A stretch of DNA of 64,000 nucleotides from JACDHG01 sp963815295 (GTDB lineage Bacteria; Actinomycetota; Actinomycetes; Propionibacteriales; Nocardioidaceae). The stretch is from assembly GCA_963815295.1 (NCBI GenBank), contig CAWFFZ010000008.1, forward strand, positions 682,001-746,000, written 5' to 3'. Each line of letters begins with the position of its first letter. Position 1 is the first letter of the stretch. The notes beneath the pieces were generated by a model. It did no database searches. It was not told the origin of the DNA and saw only the letters and a list, made by a program, of their open reading frames with translations. The position numbers and the translations under genes are program-made. This document shows positions 45,643 through 53,359 of the stretch, piece by piece.

Positions 45643-46560
45643 ATGAGCCTCGTGCCGGTGGACCAGACGATCACGAAGGCTGTTGAGAGGGTCTCCGTGC
45701 TCGCCGGCCGAGAGGTGGACGTGTCGGTCCTGGCCGACGGGTTCACCAATGACGTCTTCCTGGTCAGAGCGGACGACGAGCGATACGTCTTTCGTGTACC
45801 GGGGCAGTCGTCGGACCTGCTTGAAATCAACCGGGCCGATGAGCGGTACAACGCCGAGATGGCGGCCAGGGCGGGTGTCTCCCCTGATCTTGTGGACTAT
45901 GTCGAGGGCATGGACGTGATGGTCCTCGAGTTCATTGACGGGCACGTGCCGACCATCGAGGACCTCCAGACCCCCGATCAGGTCCGAAGGATCGCCGAGG
46001 CGGTGCGCACCCTGCACGGCGGACCACGCTTCAACAATGACGCGGACATGTTCGACCGGGCCAAGCGGTGGCTAGAATCGTGCAACAAGGTGTCAATTCG
46101 AGTTCCCGACCGAATCGACAGTCGAATGGGAGAACTCGACGACATCGCCCGAGCCCTTGCCGCCAATCCGCTGCCAACCGTGCCATGCCACAACGACCTC
46201 GCGCCGTACAACTTCATCGACGACGGTGACCGCCTGTGGATCATCGACTTCGAGTTCAGCGGCAACAACGACCCGTGCAGCGACCTAGGCATGATTGCGA
46301 GCGAAGCCGAGCTCGATGAGGACCTTCGCACGATTCTCTGCGAGGCCTACTTCGGCGACGCGACTCCTTCGCTCCTAGCCCGCCTCAAGCTCTACGCGGT
46401 GCTGTCGAACGTCGGCTGGTCGCTGTACTGCGCGATCCAGGCCGTGGTTCTGAGCGACGAGGAGTATTGGGACGAAGCTACCCGCTTCTGGAAGGCAGTC
46501 GTCGAGGCATTGGACTCCGATGAGATGCCGAGCATGCTCCGCGCCGTCGTGGGCGGCTAG
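45643..46560 (+). CDS. choline kinase/APH family protein
   Basis: A 305-aa kinase-like protein. The N-lobe (GFTNDVFLVRADDERYVFRVPG, with the Arg in place of the usual Lys), the catalytic loop PCHNDLAPYNFIDD and the metal motif IIDFEFSGNNDPCSDLG are those of choline/ethanolamine kinase-like proteins. It may phosphorylate choline or a related amino alcohol, using ATP in the cytosol. Just after the stop region, AGGCGGCTAG is tandemly repeated. Confidence 0.87.
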   Translation: MSLVPVDQTITKAVERVSVLAGREVDVSVLADGFTNDVFLVRADDERYVFRVPGQSSDLLEINRADERYNAEMAARAGVSPDLVDYVEGMDVMVLEFIDGHVPTIEDLQTPDQVRRIAEAVRTLHGGPRFNNDADMFDRAKRWLESCNKVSIRVPDRIDSRMGELDDIARALAANPLPTVPCHNDLAPYNFIDDGDRLWIIDFEFSGNNDPCSDLGMIASEAELDEDLRTILCEAYFGDATPSLLARLKLYAVLSNVGWSLYCAIQAVVLSDEEYWDEATRFWKAVVEALDSDEMPSMLRAVVGG

Positions 46561-46778
46561 AGGCGGCTAGAGGCGCTGAGGGTCAGGCATTCAGCCTGCC
46601 CTTGCCGAGTGACGGAACACCCAACCGAATGCACGCTCATGCCGCGATCCGAGCACCCCCCTCGGAACGTTAGGACTTGGCTGCCTTGTATGCCCGATAT
46701 CGGCATTCGGCGGACGGAGGGCAGTTCCGGTAGGTACGGTCTCGGCGGAAAACTTTCTGAGACCAAAGGGGTCCTACC

Positions 46779-47032
46779 ATGTCCTTTCGTTCCGTGGCCG
46801 TCGTGGCCATCTCCCCAAAATCGCATGCAGCACTGCCGTCGTCGCCCTGACCGAGACGACAGCGACGGCTGCCCCACCCATCCGGTTCTCACGCGTCCAG
46901 TACGTGTCGCGGCTCAACCAGTTAGTCGCGGCCTAGCGGATCCCGTACGAGGTTCATGCCGATGGGCGACGGATCTACCGGCGGGAGCAGTTGATGACGG
47001 TCGCGAACGCGCGTGACGCGCGTTGGCACTAG
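46779..47032 (+). pseudogene. small broken DNA-binding-like gene ending ARDARWH
   Basis: ATG 46779 follows AAAGGGG and opens MSFRSVAVVAISP before a frame change. The main frame reads FSRVQYVSRLNQLVAA-stop-RIPYEVHADGRRIYRREQL and then MTVANARDARWH-stop. One internal TAG and one shift. The VSRLNQ...VHADGRRIYRRE pattern is like a winged or MerR/excisionase-type HTH. See 43137-43300 for a likely relative. Confidence 0.45.
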
Positions 47033-47065
47033 CTCGTTTCAGCCCGTTCCTTTGGCGAGAGGTTG

Positions 47066-48055
47066 TCACACCTGGGTTTCGCAGTTGCTGATGGTTTCGC
47101 CCCCAAGGCACCTGTCGCTACCGGCACCTCCATCCAAGGTGTCGATGCCCGGGCCACCGGCTATGGAGTCACCGCCGTCATCACCGAAAACCTGATCATC
47201 CCCGGCGCCGCCTCCCAGGAAATCACGGCCGTCACCACCGAAAGCCTGATCGTCGCCGGAACCACCCAAGAGACGGTCGCTCTCCCCTCCACCGACGAAG
47301 GTGTCGTCAAATCGCGAACCCACGACGAACCCCACGTTCTGGGGGAGACGGTCAGCAATCAAAGATCCTTCGAGCCGGCCAGTCCCATTGGCCATCCGGA
47401 TGGTGACCGCCCGTGGCGCGGACTGGTACGAAACGGTCGAATTCCCGGGGTCAGAGACGCGGTCTCCGTCTCCGGTGAGGTCAAACCAGTCCCCTCCGTT
47501 GGGATTGTTTCCGCCGATGAGCTGGTCGCGGCCTTCACCGCCGCGGAACAAGGTCCCCCACTGGCCGCCCCGCAGTGTGTCTGACCCCTCCCCGCCGTAC
47601 AAGCGGCTGTAATGGCTCCTCACTCGAAGAAAATCCTCTCCAGGTCCGCCATAGAGGCGATCTCCAATAGCATCCGGGGGTATCCCTGTGTCACGGATGA
47701 AGTCGTTTCCTCTACCGCCGGACAGGGCGTCAATCCCCCATTCGTCCAATACGACGTCGATCCCTCGGCCAGCCCGAACCCAGTCACCACCGAGTCCGCT
47801 TTCGACCCGATCCCCGCCGGTGCCAGCGCAAATCCGGTCAGCACCACCGCGACCGCGGATCGTGTCATTGCCCGCCCACCCCACAATCACGTCCGCGCCG
47901 GTTGTGCCGACAAGGTTGTTAGCGCCTGCCGTCCCGACAAGGGTGGCCGGTTTGCCGAAGCACGTAGGTACGGCAGCCGCGACCAAGGGGACCGACATCG
48001 GCACGACCGAGAAACTCAACATGACCACAAGAGTCAGTAGGTACCGGAACTTCAT
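47066..48055 (-). CDS. secreted calcium-binding RTX-repeat protein
   Basis: A 329-aa protein from ATG 48055, with GGGAGGTT upstream. Signal peptide MKFRYLLTLVVMLSFSVVPM, cut near LVAAA. The rest is a run of RTX-like nonapeptides, such as GGEGSDTLR, GGSGDDQAF, GGAGDDQVF and GGAGSDRCL, that fold into a calcium-bound beta-roll. Ends with a Cys pair typical of actinobacterial versions (CLGGETISNC). No catalytic domain; probably an exported structural or adhesive protein. Confidence 0.87.
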   Translation of the reverse strand: MKFRYLLTLVVMLSFSVVPMSVPLVAAAVPTCFGKPATLVGTAGANNLVGTTGADVIVGWAGNDTIRGRGGADRICAGTGGDRVESGLGGDWVRAGRGIDVVLDEWGIDALSGGRGNDFIRDTGIPPDAIGDRLYGGPGEDFLRVRSHYSRLYGGEGSDTLRGGQWGTLFRGGEGRDQLIGGNNPNGGDWFDLTGDGDRVSDPGNSTVSYQSAPRAVTIRMANGTGRLEGSLIADRLPQNVGFVVGSRFDDTFVGGGESDRLLGGSGDDQAFGGDGRDFLGGGAGDDQVFGDDGGDSIAGGPGIDTLDGGAGSDRCLGGETISNCETQV

Positions 48056-48185
48056 GGCGCTAACCTCCCTTGATCTGGCGAACGCACAGCATCGGCCATG
48101 ATTGGGATGATCTTCCAACTTCTCGCCCCCCGCAAGGGGGCTGGATGACTGGCTCACCGCTCGTCCAGTCGCGTGGGCGTTCCCT

Positions 48186-48325
48186 GGTGACACCGTGCGC
48201 CAGGTCAACCCTGCAAAGCTCGTCGCCGAACGTCACGACGACACCTGGCACGAAGGCGCCCTGACGCCTGGCAGCAGCTCGACGGACGCTGGCGCGGGTT
48301 CGTCACCTACGGTGTCGGCTATGAC
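48186..48325 (+). pseudogene. gene fragment, tandem copy 1
   Basis: DTVRQVNPAKLVAERHDDTW and, after a frame slip at GCCCTGACG, AWQQLDGRWRGFVTYGVG. About three quarters of bases match the copy at 48673-48815. Starts at the shared GGTGACACCGTGCG. No start codon or complete domain. Confidence 0.5.
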
Positions 48326-48672
48326 GAACCCCGACCTCGGGTTGGGACCGTTGGGCCGGGGTCCGCGAGCGGGTCTCGGTACTCCGCTCACGGAAAGTCT
48401 CACCTGATAGTTCATCCAGGGCAATGAGCACGGAGCGACGTCGCAACCACCGTGGGTGGCGGCATCGCCGGGGGTGTGATCGACGGACCACTTGGAAGCG
48501 ACCCCTGCCGCACACCGAGTCCCAGGCAGCAGGGGCCGCCATACAACTGGACGCCAACCGATGTGCTGTCGTCCTCGAAAACAACAAAGCGCACCCGAGC
48601 GGCTGATCGGCGTCGCTCCGTTCGGTCAGGTGCATCACGGCGCCGTCCGAAGCATGCTGACGCCGCGTGCGA

Positions 48673-48864
48673 TGGTGACACCGTGCGTGTGCTCAACCCT
48701 CCGAAGCCCGTGGCTGTACATCCTGACGACGGGTGGCACGACGGCATGCTGAGCGCCTGGCAGAAGCTCGACGGACGGTGGCGCGGGTTCGTCACGTACA
48801 GGATCGGCGTCGGGATGCGGAAGCTCGCCTGGTTCGAGGTCAAGGACATCCGCGAGGCCACCTG
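48673..48864 (+). CDS. small protein or gene fragment, tandem copy 2
   Basis: DGDTVRVLNPPKPVAVHPDD, then WHDGMLSAWQKLDGRWRGFV and GMRKLAWFEVKDIREAT-stop. About 60 residues in one open frame, probably a small beta-barrel (SH3-like). The start is unclear: candidates are GTG codons within DTVRV. It is a paralogue of the fragment about 490 bp upstream. Confidence 0.5.
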
Positions 48865-49016
48865 ATCCCAGCGTGGTGAGAGATCGTGGCTGAAATATTG
48901 CTCCGGTCGTGGTGCTCATCACTGACTAGCGGGTGTCCGATGGAATGCTCGGATCGCGGCAGATCCGGACGGTTGACGGAGCAGCGAACGCATGGCACAC
49001 GCCGTAGGGTGCCGCT
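48865..49016. other. gap with repeat modules
   Basis: Contains GCTGAAATATTGCTCCGGTC near 48889, related to the sequence beside both tadC fragments, and GGATCGCGGCAGATCCGG (48952-48969), related to 41177-41194. TAGGGT (49005-49010) is a -10 candidate for the next gene. Confidence 0.45.
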
Positions 49017-49388
49017 GTGACCGAGTTCCGCCCGGCGAGGCTGGTGGGCATCTCGCTGGACTGTCCCGACCCGCAGCGGCTCGCCGACTTCTACCGGGGA
49101 CTGCTCGGTGGCCACCAGATGTGGGCGAAGGAGTCCAGCGTCGGGATCGAGGTGCCCGGGGCTGTCCTGGTAGCGCAACAGGTCGACGGATATGCCCCCC
49201 CGGCCTGGCCGGGGACGTCAATCGTGCACCTCGACCTCACCGCCGACGACCTCGGCGCGGCTGAAGAGTGGGCGGTCGCCTGGGGAGCCACCCTGCCAGA
49301 GCAGCGGGACCCGCGATGGCGGGTCTTGCTCGATCCAGCAGGCCATCCGTTCTGCCTGACGCCGTTCACGCCGGACCTCCGCTCTTAG
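49017..49388 (+). CDS. VOC (glyoxalase) family protein
   Basis: A 123-aa protein with one full glyoxalase/dioxygenase module: LVGISLDCPDPQRLADFYRG (the Cys replaces a usual metal His position), TSIVHLDLTADDLGAAEEWA and WRVLLDPAGHPFCLTPF. Probably a homodimer acting on a small molecule. GTG 49017 with TAGGGT 6 nt upstream: leaderless type. Confidence 0.85.
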   Translation: MTEFRPARLVGISLDCPDPQRLADFYRGLLGGHQMWAKESSVGIEVPGAVLVAQQVDGYAPPAWPGTSIVHLDLTADDLGAAEEWAVAWGATLPEQRDPRWRVLLDPAGHPFCLTPFTPDLRS

Positions 49389-49433
49389 GCATCCGCGCTC
49401 CCGCCGAGGAGCACGCGCTCCATCCGCTCATCG

Positions 49434-49508
49434 GCAGATCCGGATGTTGTCGACCGCTTCGATGAGCGCCTCAGACCACTCCTGTGACATACGTCTGGCT
49501 CGCAGCTC
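49434..49508. repeat. 75-bp dispersed repeat, copy 1
   Basis: GCAGATCCGGATG, TCGACCGCTTC and ACTCCTGTGACATA occur here in the same order and spacing as at 52634-52707, with about 80 per cent identity by eye. Preceded by CCGCTCATCGG, half of the palindromic repeat. Confidence 0.65.
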
Positions 49509-49669
49509 TGGGCGCGCACCGCGCCATTGGACTCCGCCAATACCGGAGCGTCTGGGAACCGCTCACGTCGCGCCAAGAATGGACTCGGTCAGCCCATCTT
49601 GATCCAAGGCCCCCTGAAAACGCACTCAGCTGCCACTGTGCGGATGGTCCGACGAGTGGTGGAAACGTG

Positions 49670-50434
49670 TCAGTCCGCCGTTGTGAAGGTCGACGAGGAG
49701 ATTGTTTGGTTCCCGCCCCGTTCGATGGCCAGCACCTCCCATTCGTACTCGGTGTCTTGCTGCAGGAATCCGGGCGGAACTCTGAGCCGGTTGGCGGTGG
49801 GCGGCATCATGACGTCCAGCGTCACATTCGGAAGGGCCCTGATTCCCGTGTCGGGTTCGACGACCAAAACTTGGTAGCCAATGATCGGGCTTCCGTTCGG
49901 AGGTGGCACTCGCCTCCAGCGCACCACTGTGTCGGCCGGGTCCTGCGGGCCGTCGCCTTCAACGGGCGAGACAAGCACGGGGCCTGAAGGTAGATCATGG
50001 GTGAGTCGTGCCGAGCCCACCAGGGACTCCCCGTCGAGCCCTCTCCCGCGGAACTCGTACCTCCCCGCCTGCCAGCGCCGCAGCAGAGCCCGGAGGGGCA
50101 GTTCGTCGAACGTCGGTTCGGCGCTTTCCAGGAACAACTCAGTGCCCCCCTGTTTGGCCATGATGCCCTTGGTGGCTGTCGTGAAGATCTTGCGACCCTT
50201 CGGGTCGAAGATCGACATGCGCTTCCACTGCTCCGCGTCGAGGAACACCTGGACACCGCCGTCTTGGTCGGTGGCGTTGATCTCGAACTTCAGGCGAGCA
50301 TCGTCGATCCTCACGACCTCGCGGCTCCTTGAATCCGCAGTCGCTTGGTTTGACCCGGCGGTGACTTGGCCGGCCGCGGCCAAACCGCCCGCGAGTAACG
50401 CAGTCGGTACGGCGATTGCAAGCATCTTCCTCAT
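49670..50434 (-). CDS. secreted protein with fibronectin type III domain
   Basis: A 254-aa protein from ATG 50434. Signal peptide MRKMLAIAVPTALLAGGLAA, cut near AAG. Residues 40-140 form a beta-rich domain (LKFEINATDQDGGVQVFLDA, KRMSIFDPKGRKIFTT). Residues 150-250 read as an FN3 domain (LVSPVEGDGPQDPADTVVRW, IIGYQVLVVEPD, EYEWEVLAIE). Function unknown; probably extracellular binding. Confidence 0.75.
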   Translation of the reverse strand: MRKMLAIAVPTALLAGGLAAAGQVTAGSNQATADSRSREVVRIDDARLKFEINATDQDGGVQVFLDAEQWKRMSIFDPKGRKIFTTATKGIMAKQGGTELFLESAEPTFDELPLRALLRRWQAGRYEFRGRGLDGESLVGSARLTHDLPSGPVLVSPVEGDGPQDPADTVVRWRRVPPPNGSPIIGYQVLVVEPDTGIRALPNVTLDVMMPPTANRLRVPPGFLQQDTEYEWEVLAIERGGNQTISSSTFTTAD

Positions 50435-50841
50435 GGTCGTGCTCCCATCAGTTTCGGTAGGGACGTGAGCCCTCACGGATGCACGCTAGGGCGAGCTTGC
50501 TGAAACCTCACTGAACGTGGGCTCCAGACCGGTTGGGTCTGGTGCACGGGCGAGTGACACATATCAGTTGCTGGTATTGCGGTATTCACCGCAGAGAAGG
50601 AGTCATTCACAACCGCCTGGGACAAGGCTTGAGAGGCCCGGACATGCGGTCACCACGAGCGGGGCACCGGTAACTGGTCTGCCGACAACGCGGTCCCGAC
50701 ATTCACTCTTCACCCTGCGGGAGGTGGGGTTTTGCAGCGAGGACAAGCGCCCAGTGGGGTCCAACCGTTACCGGGCGCCGGTCCGAGTGGGCACACCGTA
50801 GGACTCCCATGTGCACCGGCAAGGCTGCCTTGTGCCTGGAG
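50435..50841. other. 407-bp gap between FN3 and CarH-like genes
   Basis: No convincing gene. ACGAGCGGGG...CGGTAACTGGTCTGC (50655-50690) recurs at 52746-52780. Nothing else recognisable. Confidence 0.55.
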
Positions 50842-51750
50842 TTACTGCGGCGCGGTGCCGTAGCGGTCGGCCAGCGTGCTTGCGGCCGCTTGGAGGGAGT
50901 GGCCGAGGGGCTCGGCGCTTTCCACTTGGGACTGGTGGCTACCGCCTACGAGCACCGGGAGCTGCGGCTTGGCTGCCTGGATGGCCGCGACCGCGTCACG
51001 AACCGCGGACACGTCCGAATGTGAGTGAGCGCCGAGGACCACTGCATCGGGGTCCCGTGTAGCCACTGCGACTACCCAGCTGTCGGAGGGGATGTCGCAG
51101 CCGAGGTAGGACACATCGAAGCCGGCGCGTCGCAAGAGCACCGCGAAGGCGAGGACGCCGAGCTCGTGACGGGAGCCTTGGGCAAGACCCACGAGTATGC
51201 ACGGCGCCCCCGGCGGCGTCGAAAGGGCGTCGAGCGCGGCAGCTAGGCGGCGGTGCACACCGGCGCTGACGAAATGCTCGGCCGGCACGGAGACCTCACC
51301 GCGTTGCCATGCGTCGCCAAGGCGTCGAAGCGCGGGCATCAGCCAGGAGTCGACCAGCTCGTTCACGTCGTATCGGGCGAACACCTCATCCAGAGCGCGA
51401 CTCAGGGTGGCCGCCTCGAACTGCGAGGCGAGACGTACCAACAGTTCCAGGTCTGCCCCGGGGACCGCTGCATCGTCGCTGGTCCCGCTGGTGATGCTCG
51501 AGTCTTCAGGTCGTCCCTCTATCGGTCCTAGGGTCGTGCCAGACGCCACCTGCGCGGCTGCCTCCCGCGGCGCCCAACCAGCGGCGACCAAAGCGTGCAT
51601 GGCGGTCAAGCGCGCGATCGCCGCATCGTCGTAGAGGCGGTAGCCGCCCTGGGTGCGTATCGGCGTGACCACCCTGTAGCGGCGCTCCCACATCCGCAGC
51701 GTGTCCGCCGGGATGCCGGTCAGCGCTGCGGCGTGCTTGATGGGGTACAC
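50842..51750 (-). CDS. second CarH/LitR-type B12-binding MerR regulator
   Basis: A 302-aa protein with the same plan as the 31566 gene: MerR HTH (YPIKHAAALTGIPADTLRMW), four-helix cap with W148-x9-E158-H159 in AWQRGEVSVPAEH, and a cobalamin domain with H195 in GSRHELG. The key residues fall at the same numbers in both proteins. GTG 51750 with TAGGCT (minus, 51762-51757) 6 nt upstream: leaderless. It is divergent from a secreted protein across the repeats at 51771-51839. Probably an adenosylcobalamin light sensor and autoregulator. Confidence 0.87.
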   Translation of the reverse strand: MYPIKHAAALTGIPADTLRMWERRYRVVTPIRTQGGYRLYDDAAIARLTAMHALVAAGWAPREAAAQVASGTTLGPIEGRPEDSSITSGTSDDAAVPGADLELLVRLASQFEAATLSRALDEVFARYDVNELVDSWLMPALRRLGDAWQRGEVSVPAEHFVSAGVHRRLAAALDALSTPPGAPCILVGLAQGSRHELGVLAFAVLLRRAGFDVSYLGCDIPSDSWVVAVATRDPDAVVLGAHSHSDVSAVRDAVAAIQAAKPQLPVLVGGSHQSQVESAEPLGHSLQAAASTLADRYGTAPQ

Positions 51751-51770
51751 ACGCAGAGCCTAGCCGAACT

Positions 51771-51839
51771 CTGGACAAAGCCTGGACAGATGGTGGCGAC
51801 TCTGGTTTAGTTCCAACATTCGACAAACTTTCGACACAA
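51771..51839. promoter_or_regulatory. two pairs of 11-bp direct repeats, candidate CarH operator
   Basis: CTGGACAAAGC (51771-51781) and CTGGACAGATG (51782-51792) abut. ATTCGACAAAC (51818-51828) and TTTCGACACAA (51829-51839) also abut. On the plus strand TGGACA (51783-51788) serves as a -35, with TTTAGT (51806-51811) as -10 after 17 nt. So one repeat pair covers the -35 and the other the start of the transcript of the secreted-protein gene. The general form TnGACAnA is close to the TTGTCAAAG repeats of the first CarH region. Confidence 0.65.
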
Positions 51840-51849
51840 GGAGAAAAAG

Positions 51850-52434
51850 ATGAACCACAGCACTGCTCGCGTCGGCCTCGGGTTGCTGCCCCGCCGTCTC
51901 GTCGCCGCAGCTACGGTGACCCTCGGCCTCGTCGGCACCGCGCTGATCACGAGTCCGGCGGCCCCGGCAGCCGGCACCGCTCCGAGCGCACGTGAGGGCA
52001 AGGGAGCCACGCGCGTGGCCGTGGCCCCACGGGTCGCCAAAATCATCACCGGGGCCGGCATCGCCGCCACACCGACCGGCGACGCCAAGGCCTTCCCGTT
52101 CAAGGGGACCGTCGCATTCCGCTTCCCCATCACTGGAACCAGCCGCGACGGCAAGCGGATCAGCCACTCCGGCGGCGTCAAACTGTCGGACGGCCACGAG
52201 GCGCTCACGCTCGAACGCTTCCGGATCAACCTGCGCCGCGGCTACGTCAGCGCCTGGGTGAACCGGGACGTCCGAACGGCGGTCTTCAACATCGCCGAGT
52301 CACACCGTCCGCAGCTCGGGCCGGTCCGATTGACCTTCAACCGCACGGCGGCGGCAGCGGTGAACCAAACGTTCGGCGTGCACGTGTTCCGCGCTGGCCA
52401 GAACTTCGGGTACGCGCGCGTCAACCCGGCCTGA
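51850..52434 (+). CDS. secreted beta-rich protein divergent from CarH-like gene
   Basis: A 194-aa protein with AAGGAG upstream. A Sec signal follows the start (PRRLVAAATVTLGLVGTALI, cut near PAAPA-AGT). The mature part carries an ISHSGGVKLSDGHEALTLER module and FNRTAAAAVNQTFGVHVFRA. Actinobacterial exported proteins with HSGG repeats of this type are widespread without assigned function; HtaA-like heme-binding domains have a similar strand pattern. If CarH controls it, it may act in light or oxidative protection or heme handling. Confidence 0.75.
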   Translation: MNHSTARVGLGLLPRRLVAAATVTLGLVGTALITSPAAPAAGTAPSAREGKGATRVAVAPRVAKIITGAGIAATPTGDAKAFPFKGTVAFRFPITGTSRDGKRISHSGGVKLSDGHEALTLERFRINLRRGYVSAWVNRDVRTAVFNIAESHRPQLGPVRLTFNRTAAAAVNQTFGVHVFRAGQNFGYARVNPA

Positions 52435-52448
52435 GCCCAGCGACGGCT

Positions 52449-52492
52449 AGCCAGGGTCAGTCCCGTGACTTTTCGGGGACGTGACCCTGGCT
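52449..52492 (+). terminator. strong intrinsic-type hairpin
   Basis: AGCCAGGGTCA (52449-52459) pairs with TGACCCTGGCT (52482-52492) and, inside, GTCCC (52460-52464) with GGGAC (52476-52480): 16 pairs with an 11-nt loop. Lies 15 nt after the stop of the secreted-protein gene. No T-tract. Confidence 0.8.
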
Positions 52493-52633
52493 CGCGGGCA
52501 GGTGTGGGATCACCAGCCCAGAGGCGTCCGTGTCCTAGCCCGAATAGATGAACGCCCACGGGCTGTCGGTTTCGTCTGGCCTCCCGGCTGAAGGGTAAGC
52601 CGGTTGCCGGCCGCAGGTGACTATGTCTTGGAT

Positions 52634-52707
52634 GCAGATCCGGATGCGTCGACCGCTTCTTTCGAGTGCCCCAGAACACTCCTGTGACATATGTCCGGCG
52701 CGGCGCT
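52634..52707. repeat. 75-bp dispersed repeat, copy 2
   Basis: Partner of 49434-49508. Lies in a 400-bp gene-free gap (52435-52835) that otherwise holds only the hairpin at 52449 and the short repeat at 52746. Confidence 0.65.
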
Positions 52708-52745
52708 CGCTCGAGGCCTCAAGCGGCCGCCAGGGTGAGTGACTG

Positions 52746-52780
52746 ACGAGCGGGGATCTTCGGTAACTGGTCTGCTGACA
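52746..52780. repeat. short dispersed repeat shared with 50655-50690
   Basis: ACGAGCGGGG, then CGGTAACTGGTCTGC and GACAC. Similar order and spacing in both copies, with a few mismatches between the two cores. Confidence 0.55.
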
Positions 52781-52835
52781 CCAGAGGGTGGACCTCCCAA
52801 CCTAGGAAGCACTGATCGCGGCAGATGGGTGCGCA

Positions 52836-53306
52836 CTAGAACGGCGGTGGGCCAACGATCTCGATGCCGCCGTTCTCCTGGGCGCTCTGCGCGATTCGGT
52901 GAAAGTCCACGATGCACGACGATCCCTCCAGGGGCTCGCTGGCGCCGCGGTAGAAGGGCTCGCATTCGCAGGTTGGCTGGATTCCGATCACCTTGGCTGT
53001 GGGACTCTTGACGATGAAGGCGTGGGGTACGCCTGCGGGCACCATGACGAAGTCACCGGGCCCGATCTCGTGTTCGTCGTCGTTGATGCGGTACTGGATT
53101 TGCCCGTCGAGCACCCACATGGACTCCGAGACCGGGTGCGTGTGGACCGGGGTCCACTTGCCCTCGACCATGTCGACCTCCCACAGGTGGATGTCCTCGT
53201 TGGCGCTGCTGAGCTTCCAGGTGAAGACGCCACCGCCGAAGAACCATCGCTGCTCGCCCTCGCCTGCCCGTCGGATCACCGGCGCGAGCGCCGTCATTTC
53301 AGTCAT
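52836..53306 (-). CDS. cupin domain protein
   Basis: A 156-aa single-domain cupin. Motif 1, HTHPVSESMWVLDGQ, supplies two His and a Glu; motif 2, PGDFVMVPAGVPHAF, supplies the third His. A metal-dependent dioxygenase or isomerase activity is possible. GGAGTG lies upstream of the ATG. Divergent from a TetR gene, 53 bp apart, and probably regulated by it. Confidence 0.87.
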   Translation of the reverse strand: MTEMTALAPVIRRAGEGEQRWFFGGGVFTWKLSSANEDIHLWEVDMVEGKWTPVHTHPVSESMWVLDGQIQYRINDDEHEIGPGDFVMVPAGVPHAFIVKSPTAKVIGIQPTCECEPFYRGASEPLEGSSCIVDFHRIAQSAQENGGIEIVGPPPF

Positions 53307-53326
53307 CTGACACTCCGATCATTCGT

Positions 53327-53340
53327 GAGACTTGAGTCTC
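53327..53340. promoter_or_regulatory. palindrome, candidate TetR operator
   Basis: GAGACT-TG-AGTCTC, a perfect 6-bp inverted repeat with a 2-nt centre, in the 53-bp gap between the cupin and TetR starts. TetR-family regulators commonly bind such sites between divergent genes. Confidence 0.6.
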
Positions 53341-53359
53341 GTCATGAGAGTGCCATATC

